NCBI GenBank assembly: GCA_003999685.1
Contig: CP021233.1
Span: forward strand, 1,302,001-1,366,000
DNA from: Taiwanofungus camphoratus
Taxonomy: Eukaryota > Basidiomycota > Agaricomycetes > Polyporales > Taiwanofungaceae
DNA: 64,000 bases
Direction: 5' to 3'
Positions 24,811 through 36,910 of this stretch are shown in pieces. The notes beneath the pieces were generated by a model, which worked only from the letters and a program-made list of their open reading frames with translations, searched no databases and was not told the origin of the DNA. The position numbers were made by a program, and so were the translations under genes. Numbering within the stretch: position 1 is the stretch's first letter; every line of letters starts with the position of its first letter.

Positions 24811-26203
24811 TGAGGGGGTTCTCGACGAGTCAGCACTGTTCACCCATGGTCACCGAACTACCGACGGCTCACTTCTAGCCTGTTAACTAGCACGAGGAAC
24901 TGTTGATGATAGCCATGAGGTCGCGAGTGATTTCTGCGGTTCGGGGAATCGGTTGTGAGTGTCTTCGAGTGGTTTCATATTTAGAAAACTGTAGGCCATG
25001 ATCTTGTCTACGTAGTGCATGTGCAAAAACAGGTATGATTTGATAGGCGTAGTTCGTTCCCACCGCGAGTCCTGATCAATGACAGGCTTCGTGAGGTTTT
25101 AGATGCACTCGACTCGTCCGTAGTGATGCCAAAACTGACATGTTAAAGATTCCGGTAGCTGGGTCTATCACCCACCCTCATGGAGCCTGGGAGACCTATT
25201 GGTATAGAGAACACATGAAGATGGTCGTTGTGACCATGAGTGAATATCAGTCCTCTTAGTCCAAAGTCTCATCCAAGTTGGCTGTCCGGGTACAATGCTG
25301 CGTGCATTCTTCGTGTTGAAACTGATCAGACCTCAGCTTGAAGCCTGGGAATGGATCATGTCCGGTTCAGGCTGGCACAGAGTTTGTAACGCCCTAATCC
25401 TGTGTTGCCGATGAGAAATGCATCGATTTGTCGCATAGCGCGCTTCCGGAATCTACCTTTTATGAAGAAGTTAGTGGACGGAAGGATTCGTGTCTTATCT
25501 GCACTTACCGTTGATGATATTCTCGCTTGTGAGTGGTGTTCTATCCTCCTCTACCGAGTGATCATCAGCTGAAGAAAGTGCCATCTTCAGTCTAGAAGCA
25601 AATTGATTCCGTGAAAGTCATAGAACTGCTAATAGGAGTGTCTGCTACACGTGAAGGCAAGCGGCTCCGAAAGCAACAATTCCAGTTCAGAGTAAAAGAG
25701 ACTTTAGCTTTGAGCACAAGGACAAAATGATTAGTTTCAAGTCATTGTGCGACCGTTTGGCAGTAGCGGCTCATAACAGTAGACATGCTATCTGCATATG
25801 ACGTATAGCTATTCGATTACCGGCGGCTCATGGTGACCACTGACAGAAGTGTGATATGCGACAGAGGTAGCCACGAGACTGTATTTTTAGACCAGAAGCT
25901 TGAACTCAGAGCACCATGATGTATTCGCATGATGTTGTGTCGCGCGGGCCAAGTATGATCATCAACTTGATCCCAACAAGTGCTCATATCACGCATATCC
26001 ACCGCTTGCCAGAAGGGCTCATGCACTACGTTCATGTGCAAAGGGAGGAGTACATACAGGTCTAACAGGGACCTTCACTTCCATGTATTTCGGCTATTTT
26101 GTGCATGGGGACCGTTAGATGCACTTAACTAGATTGTGAGAAGTCTGTCAAGCAGTCAACGGCACAGGTGTCAAGCGAGCATGGCTTACCACCATGACAG
26201 CCA
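24811..26203. other. Intergenic region between the two secreted-protein paralogs
   Basis: About 1.4 kb with no supported gene. It separates the tandem copies and does not obviously carry a repeat that would explain the duplication. Confidence 0.4.
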
Positions 26204-26632
26204 TCAAGAACAACCACTAGGGTACGGCGGCTCCCCGTAGTAGTTTGTATAAACGAACGTCTCCGTATACGTGGAGGTATAATCGGTTGTCGTGATGGTG
26301 TACGTAGGAGATCCTTCCCAGACCGTTCCAGAGAAGGTATATGTCTCAGTTTCTGTCGACGTAGCCAAGGGGTAGCTGACGCTTGTGAGCACCACTGTCG
26401 TCGTATACGGGTAGGTAGTTCCAGGTGCTTCTATCAGGCCGGTGTACGTGGTGGTAAATACGGTGGTGTAGGGGCACGACGAATTGAAAGTGGGCTGCTG
26501 GAGTCTTCAGTGTCTACTACATATTTCAAACAAAGATATCGAACTCACCGTGCCTGCCTGAGGCGCAGAAAGCACCCCTTTGATGCTAGTAAGCATAAGA
26601 GCCGCAGTAGTGAGAAGCTTGTTGAGGATCAT
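26204..26632 (-). CDS. Small secreted Thr-rich protein, copy B
   Basis: The start MILNKLLTTAALMLTSIKGV followed by LSAPQAGT is a signal peptide with predicted cleavage before APQ. One intron (donor GTGAGT, acceptor CTCCAG) leads to a mature part with TFNSSCPYTTVFTTTYTGLI, EAPGTTYPYTTTVVLTSVSY, PLATSTETETYTFSGTV, then a Thr/Tyr-rich repeat-like tail (TYTITTTDYTSTYTETFVYT) ending PPYPSGCS. Two cysteines, one near each end of the mature part, could form a disulfide. It shares the frame TVFTTTY.G.I.AP.TT.PYTTT with copy A about 2 kb away on the same strand, so the two arose by local duplication. High Thr/Ser content suggests O-glycosylation and a wall or secreted role. No family name is known to me. 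Confidence 0.7.
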
Positions 26633-26705
26633 GACAGACAGATGCAATGTTGCGTCCGCGAGCCCACAATGGAATGTGAGGGAAAAGGAAATGAGGAAGA
26701 GGTGC

Positions 26706-26714
26706 CTTTTATAA
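26706..26714 (-). promoter_or_regulatory. Probable TATA box of secreted protein copy B
   Basis: On the minus strand TTATAAAAGG lies about 75 bases upstream of the ATG at 26632. Confidence 0.5.
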
Positions 26715-28750
26715 GTGTAAAGTGTCCCTCGAATTGAATAGTCATAGCGCCTCGCATCTTGGTTGCCAATCCTTGGGGCAAATGATGACTGAGTTACTGC
26801 TGCCACAAGTCTGCTTCCTCTGGTTCATGCTAGCTAAATTGTGCTGGTCATGAGCTGTGTTTTTTCTCCATGCGGAGGGTTTTGATTGACATTCAAGGAA
26901 GTCGTGATTACACCTTTGGGAAACTAGGGACTTGTCAGCATGGACGACCGTCCGCGTAATATCCTCTGTGCGAAATAATGGCCATGAAAGATGTGCTTCC
27001 GAGACCAAGCAGATCGTCAGTGCAAATCACAAGACAAATCATCGAAATTATATGTCAGCCTGCGAAGAAACGAAGCCAGCATCTCATAAACCAGACACCG
27101 ACATTGAATGGTTCCGAGTCTATTCGGGGCGACCACCGTGCCGGGTGTGGCCTTGGCAAGAAACTGAAGGATTGAATGACTTGATTCTGACATAGCCAAA
27201 TATATGGTCGTGTCTGAACGGATTGAAGGATGAAGCGTAGTCACGGCTTGATCCAGGTGCATCTGGACTCGGCACAATGCGTAGCGCTTACCCTTGCCAG
27301 TCAGCGCCAATGTCTGATCAATCCGCAGTAGAGGAACTGCCAAATTCTGGACTGTAAGGAATTGTCGGCCCATGCCATATGATCGCGTCACGTTCGACCT
27401 GCGATACCAAAATTTTGCTTAAGCAAACACAGCAAAAGCTTAGGTGTGTAAAAGGAGTTGTGTGGACTGACCAGTGTTATCAAGGACAAGGATGTCCAAG
27501 GACGACATGACGCTGAACAAGGATTAAAGCTGGTATAAAATCGTGTGATATAAACCATGCAACCAACCATCGGCATGATGCGGCGACATCCTCAAGGAAT
27601 GGCGTGACAGGGGGTTCGAGAGAAAAGCGGGTTATATGGACCGGAAGTAAAGACTTGATCTGCGACACCAGGAGGGGGTATAATGAAGAGGGAAGTCAAG
27701 ACATTGTCATGTCGGAGAACAAAATCCAGGATGCTTTCGGAAGCTAGCATTAGACCGAATCCACTGACGATTTACCAAGTCGTTCTGCTACTAAACATCA
27801 AACAGCATACGAAGACAAGTTCTCACTGTTGAATCAAACCGAGAGGGAGTTTTGGGCAGCTCGAAGACCTGGTGGTCTCGTTGCTCCGAGGCCTTCGCGT
27901 GCATCGCAAAAATGCTGGAGAGGTCAATACACACACGAGCCATCCCAACCCACCAAGTCAGCGTTTCCACAGACGGTAACCACCTCAACTGCTAGTAGAG
28001 TTCGAGCCCTTATTATGACTTCATTTCGATGCCATGATAAGGGTTCCTCTAACATCGACTCGGACTAACGTAGAAGCCCGGCCAAATGATACGCTCAAGC
28101 TTTTCTATTCATGAAAAAATTGACAGCGCAAATCATCCGTTTTTGGTGAGTGTTGAACATGCTCGGTATATGGAAAACCCGTACTCTGAAGGCGTAATAT
28201 CTCTTCAGTTCAAGGACGAAAAGGTACTTGCAATCTGAGAACGTGACAGAGTAAGTGGCGATAATTATCAGGAATGTAAAACTTACTATGATAGATTTGC
28301 GAGCCGACGAACAGACTTACATTTAAGATTCGATGATCTCCAATATTCTTCATCTTTCCTCCTCTTTCAGTGTATCTAACCCGTGTTGAAGAATTGCATG
28401 CAGTAAATATAAGCCATAACAACTTGCGCACCAACGAAGTGAACCTGTAACCGTCGGGAAAATCTCGCAAGCGTACTTACACCCGTCCATCGATGTAGGT
28501 CGTTAGACCATCACCGTCAGCAAGATTGTCTGGCGCCTCGTCATAAAATAGCCTGTCAGTTGCAATTTGGGCAGGCTCTCTATCTCAAAGTGGTTCCAAC
28601 CTGTACACAGACGAAAGCGCCCAATCCACTGTAAGTCGAGGTCTCGACTAGCAGAGGGAGCTCGAGGTTGGACGCAAGTTGCGCTGCTAGTGCGTTTTCA
28701 CATGTCTCGAGCGTGGGAGATGGCCGCTTTCACCCCCCACATAATTTTCC
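26715..28750. other. 2 kb intergenic region, no supported gene
   Basis: Between the secreted protein gene and ERG1. Frames on either strand are short and do not splice into a recognisable product. It should contain the ERG1 upstream control region; I did not identify a sterol-response site. Confidence 0.4.
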
Positions 28751-28758
28751 TATAAAGG
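28751..28758 (+). promoter_or_regulatory. Probable TATA box of ERG1
   Basis: TATAAAGG lies about 160 bases upstream of the ERG1 ATG; the spacing suggests a 5' untranslated region of roughly 100-130 bases. Confidence 0.5.
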
Positions 28759-28911
28759 CAACTCGGGGGCTGGGAGCGCGTCTAATCACATCTGCCATGC
28801 GAGAATTTGAGCAGAATGGGTCGACACTGAAAATGCAAGTCAATCCAGCCTCGTCGACATTGGTCTCGACTACTGCCAAGGTGCACTCAAAAGGCCAGCG
28901 CAGCTAGCAGA

Positions 28912-30584
28912 ATGGGGCACACAGCAGAAATGTGGTCAACTAACTACGATGTCCTCATCGTCGGCGCCGGCATCGCAGGCTCGGCACTCGCTCACGCGCT
29001 CTCGTCCCTCAAGCGGACCAGCTCGAAGCCTCTGAGGATCTGCCTGCTCGAGCGTTCCCTGGCCGAGCCAGACCGCATTGTCGGCGAGCTGTTGCAGCCG
29101 GGCGGTATCATGGCGCTGCGGAAGCTGGGGATGGAGTCGTGTCTAGAGAACATCGACGCGGTGCCGGAGCACGGCTACTGCGTCGTGCTCGGCGGTCAGC
29201 CGGTGCACATCCCGTACCCCAGCGGACAGGAGGGGCGGAGCTTCCACCATGGGCGGTTTATCCAGAACCTGCGGGCGAAGGCCAAAGAGGCGCCAGGCGT
29301 GGACGTCGTCGAGGCGACGGTGTCGGAGCTGATCGAGTGTCCGGTGACGGGCCGCGTGCTCGGCGTGCGCGCGACGCGCAAGGAGAGTGCGGGCGCGAGC
29401 ACGGTGGAGAAGGAGACCTTCTTTGCAGACCTGACGGTCATCGCGGACGGGTGCTTCTCGAACTTCCGGAGCACGGTGCTGGGCAAGGCGGGTGTGAAGC
29501 CGTCGACCAAAGGCCACTTTGTCGGCGTCGTGCTCGAGGATGTGAAGCTGCCAATCGACAACCATGGCACGGTTGTGCTCGTAAAGGGTCATGGGCCGGT
29601 GTTGTTATACCAAATCTCTGAGCATGACACGCGTATGCTGGTTGACGTCAAGAACCCCTTGCCTCCGGATCTCAAGGTGACCCCTTCGTCTAGTACCCAG
29701 AACTCTGTCTCACGTTTCTTCGTGACAGGACCTCATTCTTTCGGAAATTGTCCCGCAGCTACCGTCATCGTTGCATGTCCCCGTGCAGGAGGCACTGGAA
29801 AAAGACCGCTTGAGGCGGATGCCCAACTCGTTCCTACCATCTGCTGAGCAGGGTGGACAGCACACGAAGGAGGGCGTCTTCCTGCTCGGCGACTCGTGGA
29901 ACATGCGACATCCGCTGACAGGTGGTGGGATGACCGTTGCATTCAATGACGTTGTGCTACTCCGAGATCTCATGGAAGGAGTCAACGACTTTGGGGACTG
30001 GAGAGAGATATCTGGTATCCTGCACCGCTGGCATTGGTTGCGTAAGCAGTATTCATCCACGATCAATGTCCTCAGTGTTGCGCTGTACGAATTATTCGGC
30101 GCAGAAGGTGGGATTGCTTTGTTTGATTAGATACAGCAGATTTCAGGCTGACAATAGTCTAGACCCTCTACTCGAAGTATTGCGAACGGGCTGCTTCAAA
30201 TATTTCGAGCTAGGTGGCAACTGCATCCGTGAACCAGTTTCCCTGCTCGCAGGGTAAGCATTTCTCGTTATGTCGTAATGCAGCGGACTTATCACATCAT
30301 ACTGCAGGATTGAGCAGTCGCCTCTGCTACTGGCACGCCATTTCTTTGCAGTCGCACTATACGCTATGTGGGTGATGTTCACGCACCCACAGCGGGTGGG
30401 CTCTACGGAAAAACCCTTATACGCAATGCCTCAATTATATGAATACCCAATGCTGTTCGTCAAGGCCATCCGAGTGGTAAGGGTTCAGTTAGACTGCACT
30501 TATTACGTGCTGACAGGAATACAGCTCTGGACGGCATGTGTGGTTTTCCTTCCGCTGATATGGACGGAGATTCGGTGGTGGTGA
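28912..30584 (+). CDS. ERG1: Squalene epoxidase (squalene monooxygenase)
   Basis: This FAD enzyme of the ER membrane converts squalene to 2,3-oxidosqualene, the first oxygen-requiring step of ergosterol synthesis and the target of allylamines such as terbinafine. Five exons (28912-29676, 29729-30107, 30163-30253, 30308-30476, 30525-30584) give about 487 residues. Near the N-terminus is the dinucleotide-binding loop VLIVGAGIAGSALAHAL, then the family signature VGELLQPGGIMALRKLG. The DG motif lies in VIADGCFSNFR and the second FAD motif is FLLGDSWNMRHPLTGGGMTV. The C-terminal helices (LLARHFFAVALYAMWVMF and LWTACVVFLPLIW) fit membrane attachment. Length and motif order are normal. An in-frame ATG six codons downstream is an alternative start. 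It is followed closely by the YPP1-like gene on the same strand. Confidence 0.95.
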
Positions 30585-31039
30585 GCTGATGCTAATAGTT
30601 TGTTACGTTAGGTCATTCATAATAGACTCCTTGCTCTCGTCGATGCCTGCTTTGCGAGATATGCGGACTCTTGTGTAGAAATTTCTTGTGGATCTATCTA
30701 TATTTTTCAGCGTGGATAGAATGTTACTTGAAAGCGATACCAATCTCAGCCTCTGATCAGCACGTATCTGCCGGATTTACATACTTACAGAGTACGGTAA
30801 CGTACTAAACGTTCACAGGCCAAAGTCGAAGAGAAACGGGAACTATATGCCAACTCGTATAGCATGATGTAAATATGATAACGTAATGCCTGTAACGCTC
30901 ACCACAACCCCGCATTAGGGTTGCATGCGCCAGTACGCGCGCAGCTGGTCTCGCACTGCTAGTTCGACGCAAATTCCGTTTCTCTTGATTTGCTGGGCCG
31001 GCATTTCTACAGGCCTCATGATATTGGAAGGCATCAGAA
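30585..31039. other. Intergenic region between ERG1 and the YPP1-like gene
   Basis: About 450 bases containing the ERG1 3' end and the next promoter. Nothing else was seen. Confidence 0.4.
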
Positions 31040-34000
31040 ATGACTAGTGCCAAAGACAGGCATTACTGGAGGCAACTCCGAGAAACCCTTACCGCAGGAC
31101 GATGGGACGACAAGTCTCCTGCCAGGACACCGAATGGATCTCCACTGTCCTGGTCAGAGCTGCTGCGAAAATTCAACAAGCATTGCGTTGGCTACACGGA
31201 CGTTGCTGAACTTGCCTCTCAGACGCAGGCTTTGGCATTGCTACTGTCCGCGAACGCGAGTGACCGTAGTCTCGATGGCAATGAGGTCAGCACGCGCGGT
31301 GCTCTTATGCTAGGCTCGGAGTGCATGCTGCCAGAAGAGAGAATCGAAGAGGGTATTACTGGGTACAGTGCTTTGAAGAAGCTGGAATCCAACTTTGATG
31401 TACGTGGTGCAGTATCTATTAACTGGTTGCGGATGCTGATTCCTGTCCATCTGCTCAAGTCGATCAGACTCGCAGTGGCATATTATGCATACGCACTGAG
31501 GCGGCCGGCTGAATGTCTGTCCGTTTTGGCAGAAGTGAAGTCTCTCTCCGATGTCCAAGGCCGCACACCCGCGTCTGGTAGTCGTGCAGCTCCATCCGAC
31601 ACACCCCATTCGAACTCCCTGACGCTTCGCATCCCAGGTGGTATTTCAGAGGGCTCAGTTTCTTCAGCGACAGACAGCGCTGTCTCAGCAATCTCGTCAG
31701 CGTCTGTCGCTGACATCAGCGACGGCACTACTTGGTCCATAACTGAGAGCATTCGCAGTATATGTCTACAGGGTAAAAATGACCAATCGTGATTATCCAG
31801 TCACTAATCTGATGGGTTTGTTTTTTGAATTCAGGCATGTCCCATGAGAGCGTGTCACCAGAAGAACCTCACAAAGCGTTTGCTGCCTATCTCACTGCCC
31901 GTCCACTGATTGCCAATGTAGCATCAGACATACTACCCTCCGTCCCTTCGCAACCTATCGCAGCGTCTGTGCACGAAGCGGGTGCATCGGACCAAAGCTC
32001 GTTTGCACGATACCGCGAGCTTTGGCGATGGGTCGAAAGGCTGCTCCGGCGCGCGATCATCCTGGGCTCGCGCCTGTGCGATATCAGACGTGAAGACCAG
32101 GAACATGGCGTGCTGTGGAGCCTGTTTGAGCACTATCACACCTGTAGCGCGCACTGGCCGCCCGCGTATAGGTCAGAGCAGCGCTCGACGATTGCAGTCC
32201 TGTACCTTCGTGCTTTTGTCCTGCGTGCAAACGCCCTTTCTCCATCACCTGCGACTGTGCGGGTGGGCGAGGGGAAGCCGAACCGGTGGATTAGCACGGC
32301 GCGCTCAGTGATCCAAGGGTATCGTGCGATCCTGAGCGTCAGCACGCGTTTCCCGCGGGCAGGCGAGCGGAATGCGAAGGTGGAAGATCTCGTTGATCTT
32401 TGTGTAGCAGTATGGGAGGCGGACGGTGCGGTCGGCGAGTACGCCGGCTGGGTGGTCGATGTAAGTCCGGGATATTTCCTCGATTGCACGAGCGCAGCCA
32501 ACTGTGTATGCATCGTTCAGGTATTATGGTGGGCCACACGACTAACCTTCAACTCGTACAAGGTTTTCCGTCACATGAGTCGCCTTCTCTATGTGTCCGG
32601 TGATCCTGAGCTCGCAAAGCGTACCTTACGGCTCTATGTGCAGGTGGTGAGCAAGGCACGGCAAACTAGCGATGCCGAAGCGCACAGTGGTGGAGGCTTG
32701 GACGTAGAGATTGATACTGACCGAAACTGGGTGCAAACGCTCATACAGGGTGCGAGAATGTTGTGCCGGTTAGCTCTTGCCGAAGAAGAACTTGGCACTG
32801 CAGTCGAGAAAGCTAAAGAAGCAAACGTCATGATCGAGAATGCCAAGACTCGTCTGGATGCTGACGACAAGGAGCTTGTTGGTGGCGTTCAGCTGGCGGA
32901 GGGGATCTGGCACTCGGTGATGGCCATAACAGGTAAATTTGGCTACTATCTGTGAGGGATGCTCATTTCTCATTTGCCGCTCCAGAACGGGATCCGCGAA
33001 CCCGTTCAGCCCGTTTCTCTGATTCCTTTTCCCTTCTCGCAGCCGCTGTTGAGACGTTTCCGACACCGTCTGCTCATTTTCACCTTGCGCTTGCATACGC
33101 TCGGCCAGGTCCGTCGCTGGACATGCAGAAAGCAATCGAGCAGTCGCGGCTAGCGGTCGAAGGTGAACCAGGAGAGATCAGGCATTGGCACCTGCTTGGC
33201 CTTCTTCTGGCTGCTACTGGAGACTGGAGGGCTGCGAAAGGTGTCTTGGAAATTGGTGCTGGCGTTGGTGAGGTTGATTTGGCAGATGACCCCCCAGATA
33301 TGCAAGTTAGCAAGCACGTTAATGGAGCGAACGGGGTCCATGTTCATGATTATGCACTGACTGAGGCGCAAAGCAGTCTGCAGGTGAACGGTGCGAATGG
33401 TCTGGCTAACGGGCATCTCTCGAATGGGGCTGTCGACTTTCCGCATCAGGATTCTGGTCGAGCTCTTACACAAAATGAGCCAATCACGCTTCTTTGCGAT
33501 GATGCCACTGAACTTCCAGCTTCAGCATCATTATCACGGCCGCTCCCTGATCGACCATCGCCCTCGCGTCAAGAATTGTTTGAACACGCTCTTCAGCTGC
33601 GAATGACTCAACTCACTCTAACCGAATTTGTAGAAGGTCCAGAGGGAGTTGGAGAGAAATGGGTTGAAGTGTTTCATTGGTTCTCCGAGAGAAGAGAGGT
33701 CGGGCAGGATGATAGTGCGTGACGTTCCTTCCTGCGGTGACATGACGTTCATGTGAGCTTGATTTTCGTATTAGGGAGATTGTCCATTGACAGCAGGCGA
33801 GAGGAGACAAAACCTCGACCTGAACCTCTTTTTTCTGAAAAAAACCTTCTAGCGCAGACCAACGGAATTCGCACGTCTACAGTCTATTCTTCCATTGATA
33901 TTCAAACAGATCAGATACCCACACCCCTTGCCCCTATACCTATCACTGTCACGCCTGCTTCTCCAGGCCTCCCGAGTGCTATGTATTCAAACGAGTCGTC

Positions 34001-35057
34001 GTTAACAGAGCGTCCTAGAACAAGGGAAGACACTATCACCGAAAAACGATCTTCGTTTGAATATCACAGCAGAGAAATTTCGAGAGGCAAGAAAGTCCGG
34101 GAGGTCCTAAAGAATCGTGTCCACAAGGGCCAAGAGAGAATTACTACCATCTCCAAGATAATTGGCCATAACGTTGGCAGGCACGGCGGTGTACATTTGA
34201 AACGATTTAACTCTGCTCCAAGTAAGCGTATTGGTTGGATGAATAGTTTGCATACAATTTCTAAGATCCCTTGCAAAGATTTACATGCTGTGCTCAGTCA
34301 TTCTCCTTATCAAGCCTCATCCATTCACTTACGCCAACACCTGAGCATCTATGCTTCACAACAAGATCTCACGTTTCCAGCTCCTCCACCACCACCTCCG
34401 CCGCCACCGCCACCACTACCATCACTACACTCACAATCCCCTGCATCAACATTACAGAAACGTAGTTATAGAGCCGCCAGAGATCGACGGCTTTTGAGCA
34501 ACCTCTGGCTGATGTCCGCCGCAACCTTTCGGAGGCTAGGAAAGATCGAACAGGCCAGAGCAGCAATTCAGGAGGCCGAGGTCAAAGACGAAAATAATCC
34601 AGCAGTCTGGGTCCAGGTACGTAGTATCTCGATTTCTTCATGGCTAGTCGTTGAGACCTCTGACGAATATTGCAATCAGCTTGGACTCTATTATATGGCC
34701 CTTAATAACGAACGTCGTGCGCTTGAGACATTTCAAAAGGCGTTATTCATTTCGCCGGAAGACGTTGCTGCAACCATCCATCTCTGTCGTATATATCTTG
34801 CATCTTCCTCACAGCCCCAGCCTGGGTCGAAGTTAGCGGGAGCCAGCCGTGACAACGTGGACCTCAGTGTAGGCCTTTTGTCCGATCTGACTCGCGGTGC
34901 AGGTTGGGACGTTCCAGAGGCATGGTACTTCCTGGCGAAGATGTACGGCCTGCAGGGTCGCAAAGACAGAGAGCGCGAATGCCTAAGCTTCGCATTGACG
35001 CTATCAGAGACACGGGGAGTGAGGGATATTGGCGTGGCTGTCGGATGGTGCTTGTAA
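31040..35057 (+). CDS. TPR protein of the YPP1/TTC7 type (PI4-kinase recruitment, cargo transport)
   Basis: Yeast Ypp1 and animal TTC7 are TPR scaffolds that with Efr3 hold the PI 4-kinase Stt4 at the plasma membrane. The start is MTSAKDRHYWRQLRETL; the N-terminal part has WSELLRKFNKH and EERIEEGITGYSALKKLESN. The TPR part lies in the middle and C-terminal exons: STARSVIQGYRAILSVSTRF, VFRHMSRLLYVSGDPELAKR, AHFHLALAYARPGPS, GEIRHWHLLGLLLAATGDW and, at the end, LGLYYMALNNERRALETFQK, AWYFLAKMYGLQGRKDRER and ECLSFALTLSETRGVRDIGV. Low-complexity inserts include two VNGANG runs and a run of about eleven prolines near 34385-34420. The layout fits fungal Ypp1 proteins; the identification rests on overall resemblance, so another large TPR family is possible. 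Confidence 0.65.
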
Positions 35058-35381
35058 AAATAGAGAACATTACACCTACACTGGGTGATTACTATCCCCG
35101 AGTTACTTGCATGCTGAGATTCTCGACGTTATTCGAACGGAACATAAGTGACTCTTCGGACGCTAGCTCCTCTCAATGTTGATTGCAGTGAGAACACCAT
35201 TCTCCAAGACGCAGTTCGTTTTCTGAAGATGATTACGCCAAATGCTCTTTCCCAAACTAATCCGTGAGAGATTGCACTGTATGCCCGCAAAGGTTGTAAA
35301 GGTTCGTTGATGAGGCAAGAGGTTAGTCCTATGCGTCGACATGGATAGAGATCACCTGTATATCAAGTGGTAATTATTGCT

Positions 35382-36154
35382 TTATTGAAAGACAGTAAGA
35401 CCTCTGATCATTCTATCAGTACTGGTGCGAAAGTACTCGTTGTCTATCCCGTACTCCCGAGAGTCCATAGTGGCCAAAGGATTGCGCACGACATATTCCA
35501 AAAATGGACCTGCATAGATCTGCCGCAGCACAAACCGCAGTGAATCGACCTTCGGGTCGCTGAGTATTATGAATTTGTACCCTGAGAGTGTCTCGTAGAG
35601 GTGGAGCTTGTAGGTGGAGGTCTGATAGCTGACGAATTGTTCATCTCTACGAGAATCACCAAAACGTGATTTTGAGAGAGTGACCTCTAAGACCGCGAAG
35701 ACAACTGGACGCACCTTCCCGAAAGCTTCTTGATCATGTTTCGAAGCGACAGAACTACGCCGTAGACGAGTTTTGCCTCTTCATCAAATGTGAGGGCCGC
35801 AGTAGGGGGATGCAGTTGCACTTGTGATGGCTGCGGAGGCGGTGTGCGGGGCATGTCCTCGTTCACAGCAACTAAAAGGCCGGATGTGGAGGAAAGTGTA
35901 TTTCGCGGACTGCTGAAGGTCGAGGCGCTGTCAGGAGCGGGTTCCTCCTGGCGGGGATAGAGCGCTGCTGAGACGGCAGGAAGGATGCCCCCCTCGAGAG
36001 CGGGTCTGGGACGCTTGGTACGATGCCAATCCTGGTAGTAGACACAGATGCAATGTCTGTCGTGGGCGACGATCCCAAGGAGCAGTCAGACGAAAGACGC
36101 GAGGGGATTGGAGTAAGCGCGCCTATCATAAATGTACAAACTATAGATCGTCAT
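35382..36154 (-). CDS. BET5: TRAPP complex subunit BET5 (TRAPPC1)
   Basis: Bet5 is a longin-fold core subunit of TRAPP, the tether and Rab1/Ypt1 exchange factor for ER-Golgi and later traffic. Three exons (36154-36123, 36056-35715, 35646-35382) give about 212 residues. The start MTIYSLYIYDR joins HCICVYYQDWH, matching the family N-terminus. The C-terminal exon carries STYKLHLYETLSGYKFIILS, DPKVDSLRFVLRQIYAGPFL, EYVVRNPLATMDSREYGIDN and EYFRTSTDRMIRGLTVFQ, which are nearly diagnostic. Yeast and human relatives are about 145-160 residues; the excess is a Pro/Ser-rich insert between the first strand pair and EEAKLVYGVVLSLRNMIKKL. The first intron (36122-36057) has no GT donor where the reading frame demands one and appears to be GC-AG. 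Confidence 0.92.
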
Positions 36155-36910
36155 GCTTCAGATGCACGCGGAGACTACACCTTTACGCAGGACAATTGAG
36201 ACCTAGAAGATGTGAGGATGCAGGCGCTCTGGACGCTGTTGCAGCATATGCCTACTTATCCACCACGTGACTCATTTCAATAATCCTGCGCGTAACGGCG
36301 GCACCGTAGCAGCCTGCTATTGAAACTCTGGCATCTCAGGATGGAATAGGGTCATTTTAGCTGCATTCCCTTGCAGTATCTATCCAGTGCGACGTTGACT
36401 TGTGGAACCAACTCTTCCATGACAGTGCTTGATGATGTGTCGTTTCGTGGTGTACTTTACTCGAGTCCTCGCGCAGGGGGAAGTGTGTATATGCAATCAT
36501 AGCCAGCATAATTTAGGTCCTAGTATCGACCTGAAGCTCTACGAGACCAGGTACATTCCCGTGGTGCATAGGTTTCGCGTGATGGAATACACACCGCCCC
36601 ATACTCCCAAAGTGTCCGCAGCAATTACCGCCGCTTTTCCGTATTTTTAGGTGCGCGGCCTGCACGCAGGTATCTATATTCGGTTCCTCGTCCCACTCGG
36701 GTCGGGATGAGTGCTCAACTCATGCAGATTGATGCTAGAGATCCTTCCGCGTCCTACAACTTTCAACCTGTTGTGCAAGCATGCATGCTGCGGGGAAGTT
36801 TCGTTGATAATTGTGCCAGTGAAGTCGGTATCTAGTGCATACTGGTGCCCCAGACCGTGGGAGCCCTCTTCACTTTCGCTGCTCTCCATCTATCAGAGCC
36901 CTGAGTATTG
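36155..36910. other. Divergent intergenic region between BET5 and the MFS gene
   Basis: About 750 bases that must hold two promoters. No coding region, RNA or repeat is evident. Confidence 0.4.

Noticed and set aside
29139-29621. Long overlapping frames on both strands inside ERG1
   Set aside because: Shadows caused by the high GC content and codon bias of the ERG1 first exon.
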